A DNA stretch of 64,000 nucleotides from Leisingera sp. ANG-M1 (lineage in GTDB: Bacteria > Pseudomonadota > Alphaproteobacteria > Rhodobacterales > Rhodobacteraceae), in contig NZ_JWLC01000007.1 in NCBI RefSeq assembly GCF_000813745.1, forward strand, positions 186,001 through 250,000. The letters run 5' to 3'. Shown here one piece after another: positions 18,363-26,593 of the stretch (position 1 is the first letter of the stretch; every line of letters starts with the position of its first letter). The translations under genes and the position numbers were made by a program. Under the pieces are notes generated by a model that was not told where the DNA came from, made no database searches, and saw only the letters and a program-made list of their open reading frames with translations.

Positions 18363-19247
18363 CTAACTGCTGGCTCGGGCTTTAAGCACTTTTGCCAGTT
18401 GGCGATAATCACCCACCGACGGGTCTTTGACAATCAAGGGTAGAGCTTCCAGTAGGCGTGGGAATGATCTGATCTCTGCGCGCTCAAGAACGCTTATGCA
18501 AAGATTAAAGTTGTTCGAATTGTACCACGGCATTTGCCCTTCTGAGAGAAGCCATGTCTCCTCTACGAAGTTGATCCGTTCCCATGGGTTCATGCGTTCA
18601 GGTGTTTTGCCTTCGCGCAACCGCCACATTGGGAAGTAGTCCCTGGAGAATAGAACTCGGCTTCCATCTTGTTCAGTCCAAACACCATAGGGAACGTAAA
18701 GGCGCATCGGAATAAAAAGTGGCAATGGAGTGCGAGGTCCGATGTACTCGAAGTCAGCCACCCCGGCATTTGCTGACTTGTGAGTAATAACACGGGTTGG
18801 TCGGCCAAATTCACGCAAAATGACATGTTCACCATTGCGGCCTGGGCTTTTCAACTTTCCGATTTGGCCAGGTTGGCGCCAACCTTGCGGCGGAAGGGCA
18901 GTTTTTTCAAAGACCTGAGTAATGACCTGGATTGCGCGGCTCATGTCAGACGTGCGGCCACTACGAAAAATGGTATTTGCAAGAACATGTTGGGCGGCCA
19001 CTGGACCTACACCAAGCTGGTTCGAGATCTGTGCCGTGGTAGTGATCTCGATTTCAATCAGTTGGTCTTCTGAAAGGTTATGCTCTCCAGGTTCCGTTGG
19101 CCCGTTCCGGCTGAGATCAAAGTAGTCTTTGTAACCAACGGCCGTCGAGATTACCTCACGGCACTGACTCAGGGACGCTGCCGATTCGTGCACCAGCATT
19201 TTGGCGGCTTTGTTCACGCTACCGATAGGCAGATGACGTAGTCTCAT
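18363..19247 (-). CDS. Hypothetical protein of 294 residues
   Basis: A single open frame with an ATG start. Its first 50 residues (AAKMLVHESAASLSQCREVISTAVGYKDYFDLSR) resemble the helical motif seen at the start of the 17356 gene. The middle and end are rich in aromatic residues (VPYGVWTEQDGSRVLFSRDYF). No catalytic motif, signal peptide or membrane segment is visible. I do not recognise the family; such proteins are common in plasmids and islands of this group, but that is a recollection. It is convergent with the preceding gene and divergent from the SLATT/RT cassette. Confidence 0.7.
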   Translation of the reverse strand: MRLRHLPIGSVNKAAKMLVHESAASLSQCREVISTAVGYKDYFDLSRNGPTEPGEHNLSEDQLIEIEITTTAQISNQLGVGPVAAQHVLANTIFRSGRTSDMSRAIQVITQVFEKTALPPQGWRQPGQIGKLKSPGRNGEHVILREFGRPTRVITHKSANAGVADFEYIGPRTPLPLFIPMRLYVPYGVWTEQDGSRVLFSRDYFPMWRLREGKTPERMNPWERINFVEETWLLSEGQMPWYNSNNFNLCISVLERAEIRSFPRLLEALPLIVKDPSVGDYRQLAKVLKARASS

Positions 19248-19755
19248 GATTTAACTCCAACCAGAGCTGTATCTCAACGTGTCCACTGCGCTAGATGCTC
19301 TGATTCGGGTTGCATCAAGAGTTCTTCAAACCTGCCGGGTAGGCTTTGCCAATGTGGACGGCTCGGGTGGCGTGCTCCGGAAATTTGAAACTAGGAGCTC
19401 CATTTAGAATTTTCAACCATTCTTCCGAAGTGACTGCGAAAATTTCCGACCAGGAGAAGTTTAAAGGGGGTCACTAATTTGCGTCCTGTGTTGCAGTAGA
19501 GTTCCCTATCGAGATGCCCTTTTCCTCTGGTGAACCGCTGATGTCTTCTGTTGTTCGTTCGGTAGAGCGAACTATCAAACACTCGAGTTCTTGGAGAAAC
19601 TATTGTCACGCATGGCTACCAACGCTTGATCAACCGATGCCGCAACGCGGCGTAACCAAAACGGCCGTTGTTCGCGGAAGCAACTAGGACCCCTTAGTGG
19701 CGTGCAGAAGTGTAAAGGTTCTTGTTGAAATTGTGCGTGTAATACATACGGTAGT
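19248..19755. other. 508 bases without a gene, upstream of the SLATT/RT cassette
   Basis: No open frame above 72 codons is credible. The stretch should hold the promoter of the minus-strand gene at 18363-19247 and that of the candidate RNA at 19756. A possible -10 (TAATAC, 19740-19745) lies just ahead of the RNA helix, but no good -35 was found at the right distance. Confidence 0.5.
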
Positions 19756-19893
19756 GGTGTGTGCGGGCGGAGCGCACGGCGCTAGTTCCCATTGCAGGGA
19801 CTAAACTTAAAGCACGGGTCAACGGCCCAGTTTCGGCTACCTCTAGGGCCTCTAGGGGGCTAAACGGTGAAAAAATTACGCTCGCACACACCA
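19755..19893 (+). ncRNA. Candidate structured RNA of the SLATT/RT cassette
   Basis: GGTGTGTGCGGGCG (19756-19769) pairs with CGCTCGCACACACC (19879-19892), with one G-U pair, and a further T-A pair extends it to 15 bp. The 109-base interior has smaller hairpins (GCGC-ACG-GCGC at 19772-19782; AGTTCCC with GGGACT at 19784-19802) and the perfect tandem CCTCTAGGGCCTCTAGGG (19840-19857). The right arm ends where AGGAG (19893-19897), the likely ribosome binding site of SLATT, begins. Reverse-transcriptase defence systems and retrons often carry such an RNA next to the RT. True ends are unknown. Confidence 0.5.
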
Positions 19894-19903
19894 GGAGAAT
19901 AGG

Positions 19904-20482
19904 TTGAACGACATGAGCAGTGACCCCTTCGGCAATATTTGGATCACGAGCCGAATTCGCATGGATGCCCACGCGAAGTTCACTCGCCTCGACCGACTTT
20001 CACACATAACTTTGACGATTTACTCAGTCGCTCTACTCGGTTTTTCTGTATTCCAATCTCATTTAGCAAACACTCCCCTTGGACCCTACACCTCAGAGAT
20101 TTCTATAGTTCTTTCTGCCAGCATTCTTTGTGCCTCTCTTGTGGTATAGGGGTTGGGATTTGGGGAAACAGCCAGAAATCACCGTGAATGCTATTTATCC
20201 TTACAAAAGCTTTATGATGCTGATTTGAGTGAAGTGGATAAAAGAGTTGCCTACCAAGACATTCTAGAGAAACACCCAGACCAAAGCGATCTTGACTATG
20301 AGCGATTTATCTTTCGGAAATTATGGATTGAGGATACGTCATTGGAAACGGCGCGAGGGCCTGTAAAAATGGGTTGACCGAGGGCTGTTAAGTACTTGGT
20401 GAAAGAACTTTTTGTTTGGGTGTTCGGGGTGGCTATGATCACCTCTCCCGCCATTGTTATTGCTGCGATCTATGTCATCTAA
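19904..20482 (+). pseudogene. SLATT-domain two-TM protein with two in-frame stops
   Basis: One reading frame, starting at TTG 19904 or ATG 19913, runs to the TAA at 20480. It is interrupted by TAG (20147-20149) and TGA (20375-20377). The conceptual product of about 190 residues matches SLATT family 5. It has two N-terminal membrane segments (about residues 33-52 and 66-85). A cytosolic helix GFGETARNHRECYLSLQKLYD comes directly after the first stop, and a C-terminal hydrophobic segment (FVWVFGVAMITSPAIVIAAI) after the second. SLATT proteins are proposed pore-forming effectors of immune systems, and family 5 is linked to reverse transcriptases. Both stops are one substitution from plausible residues (TCG Ser; TGG Trp or CGA Arg). 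Confidence 0.75.
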
Positions 20483-21826
20483 TGATCAAAGCCTGCTATT
20501 TGAATTTTTCTTCTGTGAAGAAAATCTATCCCGTATATTCGATGAGCGTATTAGAGATGCAAAATTCATTGGTTTGGATGGAGTGAGCGCTTCAGCGCTG
20601 GAAGAGAACCTTGAAGACGTTGTTGCCACAGTGGTGATGAAGATACATGCGGGCCGCTACAGGTTCACTAGGTTTCGTGAAAAACTGATCATTAAGAACC
20701 ATAGAAACCCCCGAGGCAGATCGAGATCCCAACGGTCCGAGACGCCCTGGTGTTGCGCGCACTGTGTGACTATCTAACCAGATTCTTTGATGATTGCCGC
20801 ATGACACCGCCGCATGATGTCATCAAACGTTTAGCTACGGCAGCACGGGCGGCAGCGGCCGATGATTGTTTTCTGCGGATGGATGTCGTCAACTTTTACC
20901 CGACCATTGCTCATGATCTGCTGCTTGCGCAGCTGAGGAAACGTGTGCCAGATCACCTCGCATTGCAGCTTGTTCGTGACTCGATAGCGACACCAACAGG
21001 GTTTGATGAGCCGGAAAGACGTTCGCTGGGCGTCCCGCAGGGGCTGAGCATATCGAATATTCTATCAATGGTTTACATTCATGACTTCGAGACCTCCTGC
21101 AATCGGAAACACAATTATTTTCGATATGTAGACGACATTGTGGTCCTAGCAAAGCAAGGAGAAGTCAGCGGAATTCACTCAGATATCGAAGAATATCTTT
21201 CTGACCGTCTGCGTTTGGAAACCCATCCGCTGGAGGAAGGAGGAGGTATGACAATGATTTCAACTGTGGCTATGGGAACAGACTATCTAGGGTACAGGGT
21301 TAGAGCCACTGGTCTCAGTATTCGTGATACGTCGTACAAAATAATGTTTCGTGCGATTGTAGGGTGCTTGCGGTCTTTACGAGGCACAGGCACAGTGGAA
21401 CAAGTGCTTTGGAAACTCAATTTGATCGTCACTGGTTGCCGATTTGAGAACCGTTCCGTTGGTTGGGTTTTCTTCTTTCGGCAGTCAACGGACATGGCAC
21501 AGTTTCACCGCATGGATGTTTTCGTCGCGAAACAAATGGGAATCTATGGACTTGCGCACCAAGTTGGCCGGGCCAAGAGTTTCGTAAAAGCTTATCGCGA
21601 GATCAGGTATAATCGAGAGGCGACGACCCATATCCCAGATTTTGATCACTTCACTCTAGCTGACAAAATTCGCGTCATTTCTCTTATTCGCGGGATTTCG
21701 GAGGAGCGTCTAGGTCGAATGGACCGGGAAGATCTTGATGAGCTCTATTGGTCAATCGTTCGAGGGCAAGTGGCCAGAATGGAGCGGGAGACCGTGGATT
21801 TCGGTGCAAACTCTGGTGGTTATTGA
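20472..21826 (+). pseudogene. Reverse transcriptase (defence-type), frame broken at C5 run
   Basis: The ATG at 20472 overlaps the SLATT stop by 11 bases. Frame one encodes the N-terminal fingers (FIGLDGVSASALEENL). It ends at a TAA near 20775, because the frame changes at AAACCCCC (20705-20712). In the other frame the protein continues as PRQIEIPTVRDALVLRALCDYL, then motif A (LRMDVVNFYPTIAHD), motif B (LGVPQGLSISNILSM) and the catalytic YVDD in motif C (near 21127). A joined protein would have about 451 residues. All catalytic aspartates are intact. No maturase, integrase or primase domain is present, which argues against a group II intron and for an Abi/DRT/retron-like RT. One missing C, or a -1 frameshift, explains the break. 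Confidence 0.82.
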
Positions 21827-22309
21827 CGGCTAATCTACCAAAGAACACTGCTATATGGTGAGCTATGGTAGCGATAGACAGCTGATTTCCGTCCCGGCTG
21901 CTTTCCTCCTGCCCATCCTGTCTAGTTTAGAATGTGATCGCGGACGAGACCGCGATCGCTTGCACAGGAGACAGCCGCGCCTCCGCTCCGCTCTTGCGCG
22001 CCTGGCATCTTCCGTTTGATTAGTCCGCCTGCCATCCGGCTGGCAATCTGAACACGGGTTCTGATGCCGCTGCGCGTCAGCCTCCACGGAGAAATCCGGT
22101 TCCTCCCGCGCCAGGCGCGGGCCCCTCCCAATTTCGCCGCTTCGGCCCCGTGTGTCAGATCACCTTCCGGCCGCAGTCCGGGCTGCGCCCACCCTGCTTT
22201 GCCCTCCGGAAGACACGAGGTCTTCCGAAGTGAAAATCAGGGAAGGCTTCGCCACTGGCGGAATAGGAGGCGCGAGCGGAGATGTTGGAGACACGGAAAA
22301 AGGAAAGGT
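21827..22309. other. 480 bases without a gene; two perfect hairpins
   Basis: No credible open frame. GATCGCGG (21936-21943) pairs with CCGCGATC (21950-21957) across six bases. CGGAAGAC (22207-22214) pairs with GTCTTCCG (22220-22227) across five. Neither is followed by a T tract. GC content rises again towards the tRNA. I see no transposase or integrase remnant here. Confidence 0.55.
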
Positions 22310-22320
22310 TCTGTCGCAAC

Positions 22321-22345
22321 TGGCAAAACTATCTGTCGCCCGACA
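22321..22345 (+). repeat. Recombination-site-like repeat, copy C beside tRNA-Arg
   Basis: TGGCAAAACTATCTGTCG followed by CCCGACA matches the arm at 15940-15964 and, inverted, the sites in copies A and B. It lies 9 bases outside the CCA end of the tRNA-Arg gene. Only the single site is present; I could not find the second motif about 70 bases away. Confidence 0.68.
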
Positions 22346-22354
22346 AGAAGGTAG

Positions 22355-22431
22355 TGGCGGACCGAGGAGGATTCGAACCCCCGACCCCTTGATTCGTAGT
22401 CAAGTACTCTATCCAGCTGAGCTATCGGTCC
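22355..22431 (-). tRNA. tRNA-Arg (anticodon ACG)
   Basis: A 77-base cloverleaf on the minus strand with encoded CCA. The acceptor arms GGACCGA and TCGGTCC pair, the anticodon stem CTTGA/TCAAG encloses the loop CTACGAA (anticodon ACG, read as ICG), and the T arm contains GGTTCGAATCC. It reads arginine CGU/CGC/CGA codons. Its 3' end faces the accessory region, the side at which integrating elements usually insert, but no second copy of the tRNA end was found at the left boundary. Confidence 0.97.
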
Positions 22432-22531
22432 ACTGCGGCGGGGTTTAATCATAGCACCGCAGAGTCGCAACCCCAAAAACAAAAATAGTTTCACCTGCCT
22501 GTTACGTTTTGCCCTGACAGGGATGGAACGG

Positions 22532-23917
22532 TCAAAGCGCACCGTCCCCCTTGGGCAGGCAAATCTCAAACACCGTGCCTTCCGGGCCGGTGTTCTTCAG
22601 CATCACTGAACCGCCGTGGCCGCGGGCCAGCTCGCCGGCAATCGCCAGCCCCAGCCCGGTGCCGCCCTTGCGAGCACCGCCCTGAAACGGGGTGAAAAGG
22701 TTGTCCTGCGCTTTTTTCGGCAAACCCGGGCCGGTGTCGGCCACAGTGATCAGCCAGGCCTCGTCGCCGTCGCTGGCGGAAATCACGACTCTGCCAGGCT
22801 TGCCGGTGGCGGCGATCGCCTGGCGGGCGTTGCGCACCAGGTTCATGATGATGCGGAACAGCTGCTCGGGATCGGCGCGCAGCATCAGCCCCGGCGCCAC
22901 TTCGCTGACGATCTCCACCCCGGCCTCTCCCGCCGCCAGGGTTTCGCTTTCGGCAATATCTGCTGCCAACTCGCCCAGCGCCACATGGGCAAAGGCGGGG
23001 GCCGGCTCTTCCGCGCGCCCAAAGGCAAGCGTGCCCTCGCACAGGGACACTGCGCGGGTGATCGAATTCACCAGCTTTGGCGCCAGACGGCGCACCAAGG
23101 GGTCCTCGCTCATCTCGATACGGTCGGTGAACAGCTGCGCCGAGGTCAGGATATTGCGCAGATCATGACTCACCTTTGCCACCGCTCCGCCCAGCTGCGC
23201 CAGCCGCTCGCGCTGCTTCAGCGCGTGGGTCAGCTCGGTCTGCAACTGCATCAGCGCCTCTTCCGCCTCGCGCAGCTCCACTACGCCGGAACTTGGGTTG
23301 ATGATGCCGCGCCCGTCTTCCGGCGCTGCCGCATAGCGCTGCATATAGCCGATCACCCCTTTGATCGGCTTCACCAGCACAATCCGCACCGCGACAAATA
23401 AGAGCAGCGCCGTAAAGACTGAAATCACCGCCGAAAGAATCAGGATCCGCACCCCGTAGTCCACCATTGCGGCGCGCAGGGGCGCGGTCTCCATGGTGAC
23501 CTCGATCAGCAGGCCCGCATCCCGCACCGGCGCCCCGATCACCCGGATGATCTCATTCTCCGGGCGCAGCAGACGGTTCATTGCATCCATGATCAGCACC
23601 ATGGCGCCTGCCATGCGCAAATCATAGGTGGCACCGATCTCCTGCGGGATCGGCGAGGCCAGCATCAGCTGGCGGATTTCATCGCGGCGCAGCACCACGT
23701 TGTAGACGCCCGCATTTTCCAGAAGCTCCGCTTCCAGCTCGGTCTCAAGCATGTCGTCTGCCAGCAATGCCAGCGAGGCGATCTGCGCCCGCTGCAGCCG
23801 GTCAGACAGGTAATCCTCGCGGAACCGCGCGATCGATGGCACAAAGATCAGAACCTCGGCCAGCATCACGAAGACCGTGGTCAGGATCAGAAATCTGCCC
23901 GAAAGCGTGTTGAGCAT
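22532..23917 (-). CDS. Membrane sensor histidine kinase
   Basis: Kinase of 461 residues. Transmembrane segments lie at about 9-29 and 156-180, with a periplasmic sensing region between. A linker follows, then the dimerisation helix with the phospho-acceptor His251 (KVSHDLRNILTS). The HATPase domain follows with the N box NLVRNARQAI, G1 DTGPGLP and G2 GGTGLGLAI. No response regulator is adjacent, so it is an orphan kinase whose partner must lie elsewhere. Its start lies 15 bases from the end of the next upstream gene (flavoprotein), so the two, with the TVP38 gene, appear to be one transcription unit. Confidence 0.93.
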   Translation of the reverse strand: MLNTLSGRFLILTTVFVMLAEVLIFVPSIARFREDYLSDRLQRAQIASLALLADDMLETELEAELLENAGVYNVVLRRDEIRQLMLASPIPQEIGATYDLRMAGAMVLIMDAMNRLLRPENEIIRVIGAPVRDAGLLIEVTMETAPLRAAMVDYGVRILILSAVISVFTALLLFVAVRIVLVKPIKGVIGYMQRYAAAPEDGRGIINPSSGVVELREAEEALMQLQTELTHALKQRERLAQLGGAVAKVSHDLRNILTSAQLFTDRIEMSEDPLVRRLAPKLVNSITRAVSLCEGTLAFGRAEEPAPAFAHVALGELAADIAESETLAAGEAGVEIVSEVAPGLMLRADPEQLFRIIMNLVRNARQAIAATGKPGRVVISASDGDEAWLITVADTGPGLPKKAQDNLFTPFQGGARKGGTGLGLAIAGELARGHGGSVMLKNTGPEGTVFEICLPKGDGAL

Positions 23918-23932
23918 TCCGCCGCCTTTGCT

Positions 23933-25351
23933 TCAAGGAATCCAGCGCTGAACAAAGCGCACTGCGCGTTTAACAAAGCTACTCTCAAACAGCCGCGGGG
24001 AAAAATACGCCCCTGCCGCCCGCTTGTTAATTTCGCTGATACTTGGATAAGGCGCAACCATTGCCGCCACTTGGCTCATTTTCAGGTTGTTGGCGATGGC
24101 CATCGACCACAATCCGATCTGCTCGCCCGCCTGATGGCCTGCGATGGTGACGCCGACGGGGCGGCCCTTGAACACCATCACCTTGACGAAACCCTTGGTC
24201 TTGCGCTCGGCAATGGCGCGGTCGTTGTGGTGGTAGTCGAACCGTGCCACTTCCAGTTTCACGCCATAGATGTCCCGCGCCTGTGCCTCGGTCAGCCCGA
24301 CCTGCGCCAGTTCCGGATCGGTATAGGTGGCCCAGGGGATATGGCTGGTCTTGGCTTTGGAGGGCAGGCCGAACAGGGCTGAGCGGATGATGATGCCCGC
24401 ATGATAGCCCGCCACATGAGTGAACTGCAGCCCGCCAGCCACATCACCAATGGCGTATACCTTCTTGTTGGTGGTCAGCAGGCTCTCATCCACCTTGATG
24501 CCGTTGCCCTGGGTCTCAATCCCGGCGGCCTCAAGGTTCAGCCGTTCCATATTGGCCTTGCGCCCCACCGCCATCAGCAGATGCGTGCCCTTGAAGCGGC
24601 TGCCGTCCTTGGTCTCGACTTCAATGGCCCCTGCCTGCCCGCCAATGCGCGAAACCATGGCGCCCTCGGCGATCTCCACGCCCTCGGCGCGCAAACTGTC
24701 CAGCACCAGGGCTGCAGCCTCTGGGTCATCTTTGCCCAGCGCCTTGTAGCCCTCGATCACTGTCACCTTGCTGCCCAGCCGGATATGCGCCTGCGCCATC
24801 TCCATGCCAATCGGGCCGCCGCCGATAATCAGCAGATGCTCCGGCTTTTCACGCAGCTCAAACAAGGTCTCGTTGGTTTCATAAGGAACTGTGTCCAAGC
24901 CGGGAATCCGCGGCACCAGCGGCGAGGATCCTGTGGCAATCACCACCCGCCGCGCGGTGATGCGGTGCGGGCCGGCCTCGACCTCGGTGGGCGACACGAA
25001 ACGTCCGAACTCCCGGATCACCCGCACGCCGAAGCCTTCGAACCGCTCCTGGCTGTCAACCGGCGCGATCGTATCAATCACTGCTTGCACATGATCCTTG
25101 GCGGCAGCGTAGTCCGCATGCGGCACCTGATCTGCGACACCAAAACCCTGCGTATGGGCCTGCACATGCGCCGCCTTGCCGCTAGCCAGCAGCGCCTTGG
25201 AGGGCACACATCCATAGTTCAGGCAGTCGCCGCCCATCTTGTGGCCTTCCAGCAGCACCACCGATGCGCCCATCTGGCTGGCCCCTGCTGCCACCGACAA
25301 CCCGCCCGACCCGGCGCCGATGACCAGGAGATCACATGTAATGCTGCTCAT
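23933..25351 (-). CDS. FAD-dependent NAD(P)-disulfide oxidoreductase (MerA/Lpd-like)
   Basis: Pyridine nucleotide-disulfide oxidoreductase of 472 residues. The FAD fold (VIGAGSGGLSVAAGA, residue 10 onwards), the redox pair in GGDCLNYGCVPSKALL (about 41-52), the NAD fold (LIIGGGPIGMEMA) and the C-terminal dimerisation domain are all present. The usual catalytic His of lipoamide dehydrogenases (HPTxxE) is replaced in APYPSISE, as in mercuric reductase-like members, and there is no N-terminal metal-binding domain or C-terminal vicinal Cys pair for mercury. Its substrate is therefore unknown. Pairing with a TVP38 gene, 3 bases away, is common in bacteria. Confidence 0.9.
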   Translation of the reverse strand: MSSITCDLLVIGAGSGGLSVAAGASQMGASVVLLEGHKMGGDCLNYGCVPSKALLASGKAAHVQAHTQGFGVADQVPHADYAAAKDHVQAVIDTIAPVDSQERFEGFGVRVIREFGRFVSPTEVEAGPHRITARRVVIATGSSPLVPRIPGLDTVPYETNETLFELREKPEHLLIIGGGPIGMEMAQAHIRLGSKVTVIEGYKALGKDDPEAAALVLDSLRAEGVEIAEGAMVSRIGGQAGAIEVETKDGSRFKGTHLLMAVGRKANMERLNLEAAGIETQGNGIKVDESLLTTNKKVYAIGDVAGGLQFTHVAGYHAGIIIRSALFGLPSKAKTSHIPWATYTDPELAQVGLTEAQARDIYGVKLEVARFDYHHNDRAIAERKTKGFVKVMVFKGRPVGVTIAGHQAGEQIGLWSMAIANNLKMSQVAAMVAPYPSISEINKRAAGAYFSPRLFESSFVKRAVRFVQRWIP

Positions 25352-25354
25352 GAC

Positions 25355-26116
25355 TTACAGACCCTTGTTTTTCTTGCCGCGGATGGATTTCACGATGATC
25401 GGCATTGCCGCCAGCACGCACAGGCCCAGAATCGGCCCGATCACATGCGGCTCCCACAACAGGCTCAGATCCGGGCTCTCGCCGCGGTCGAACACCTCAC
25501 CCAGGCCGACCCCGATCCAGGTAAACACGATGCCGCCCGGAATGATGCCCACCGCAGTGGTCCACAGGAAGTTGCGGAACTTCACCCCCACCAGCGCGGG
25601 CAGCAGATTGGCGACAAAGAACGGCACTGCCGGCACCAGCCGCAGCAGCAGCAGAACCTCGATCTCATTCTGCCGCAGCGCCTGCTTCAGCATCTGCACC
25701 CGGCCCTCGGCTGATTCCATCTTGGCAGTCAGCGTGGCCCCAAGCCCCCAACGCGCTGCCAGGAATATCCCCGCAGCACCAATAGTCGCCGAAATCACAT
25801 TAAAGGCTGTCCCGGTTAACAGCCCGAACAGAAACCCGCCGGTGACCGAGGCCACTGCCGCACCGGGCAGCGAGAACACCACGATCACGATATAGATGCC
25901 GATGAACAACGCCGCGAGGCCCAGATAGTTCTGGTCGCGGAAGGCCATCAGCGCCTCGCGGTTGTCGCGCAGCGTGTCAAAGGTCAGGTAGTCCTTCAGA
26001 GTCATCGCCCCGACCAGCGCGACCGCCACAAGGGCGATCAACGGCAGGTGACGGGCCAGGCCAGGCTTGCTGCCGGACTGGGAATCGGTTTTCGGGGTCT
26101 CGCTCATATCGCTCAT
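25355..26116 (-). CDS. TVP38/TMEM64 (DedA-like) inner membrane protein
   Basis: Integral membrane protein of 253 residues with about five hydrophobic segments. The signature of the SNARE-associated (VTT) domain is seen as LFIGIYIVIVVFSLPGAAV and later LRLVPAVPFFVANLLPAL. The family includes lipid scramblase-like proteins; the bacterial role is not established. The first 25 residues are a hydrophilic cytosolic tail. It is the first gene of the three-gene minus-strand unit with the flavoprotein and the kinase. Confidence 0.88.
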   Translation of the reverse strand: MSDMSETPKTDSQSGSKPGLARHLPLIALVAVALVGAMTLKDYLTFDTLRDNREALMAFRDQNYLGLAALFIGIYIVIVVFSLPGAAVASVTGGFLFGLLTGTAFNVISATIGAAGIFLAARWGLGATLTAKMESAEGRVQMLKQALRQNEIEVLLLLRLVPAVPFFVANLLPALVGVKFRNFLWTTAVGIIPGGIVFTWIGVGLGEVFDRGESPDLSLLWEPHVIGPILGLCVLAAMPIIVKSIRGKKNKGL

Positions 26117-26435
26117 AGGTCCGTCTCTATAGGTGCCCTTTGTTGCTACGTGTTAAATGGCCTGCATGCGAGGGCACGGCAGCCCGGCTCACGGCCGCTT
26201 GATCACCCGCCCCCGGATTCGTGAGATTTGTGGCAGAATCAGGCGGGGCTTGTTACATCCACCTTGCCCGGAGACGGCTTCCGGCGCGGTTTTTGGCAGA
26301 AATGTTGCACATCTTCCCGAAAACCCGTGCTGCAGGGTTTGACTTACCCGCCGTTCGCTTCTAAAGACCGGGCTTCGAGATAGACCCCGGGCGGGCGATT
26401 CCGCTGTGCCCGTAGACAATGTGGAGACCGGAGCG
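26117..26435. other. Divergent intergenic region ahead of rpmH
   Basis: About 320 bases between the divergent TVP38 and rpmH genes. A sigma-70 type promoter for rpmH lies at 26339-26367. Nothing else is recognisable, and no long open frame on either strand is credible. Confidence 0.6.
26339..26367 (+). promoter_or_regulatory. Sigma-70 promoter of rpmH-rnpA
   Basis: TTGACT (26339-26344) and TAAAGA (26362-26367) are 17 bases apart, the optimal spacing, and lie 69 bases ahead of the rpmH start. The position fits a strong ribosomal-protein promoter. Confidence 0.65.
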
Positions 26436-26570
26436 ATGAAACGCACCTATCAGCCTTCGAACCTGGTTCGTAAACGCCGCCACGGCTTCCGTGCGCGCAT
26501 GGCCACCAAAGCAGGCCGCAAGATCCTGAACGCTCGCCGCGCACGCGGCCGCAAAGAACTGAGCGCATAA
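26436..26570 (+). CDS. rpmH: 50S ribosomal protein L34
   Basis: Complete 44-residue L34: [18 protein letters not shown] followed by the conserved [20 protein letters not shown] block. GGAG lies just ahead of the ATG. It is a small basic protein of the large ribosomal subunit. rnpA starts 24 bases downstream, the almost universal rpmH-rnpA order. Confidence 0.98.
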   Translation: MKRTYQPSNLVRKRRHGFRARMATKAGRKILNARRARGRKELSA

Positions 26571-26593
26571 GCTCAGTTCCCGTTCTGACGGAC

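Noticed and set aside
20472-21826. Group II intron-encoded RT
   Set aside because: No maturase or endonuclease domain and no intron RNA domain V-like hairpin seen downstream; SLATT coupling argues for a defence-type RT.
9278-22354. Complete prophage or ICE
   Set aside because: No integrase, capsid, portal, conjugation or replication gene is visible in the region.
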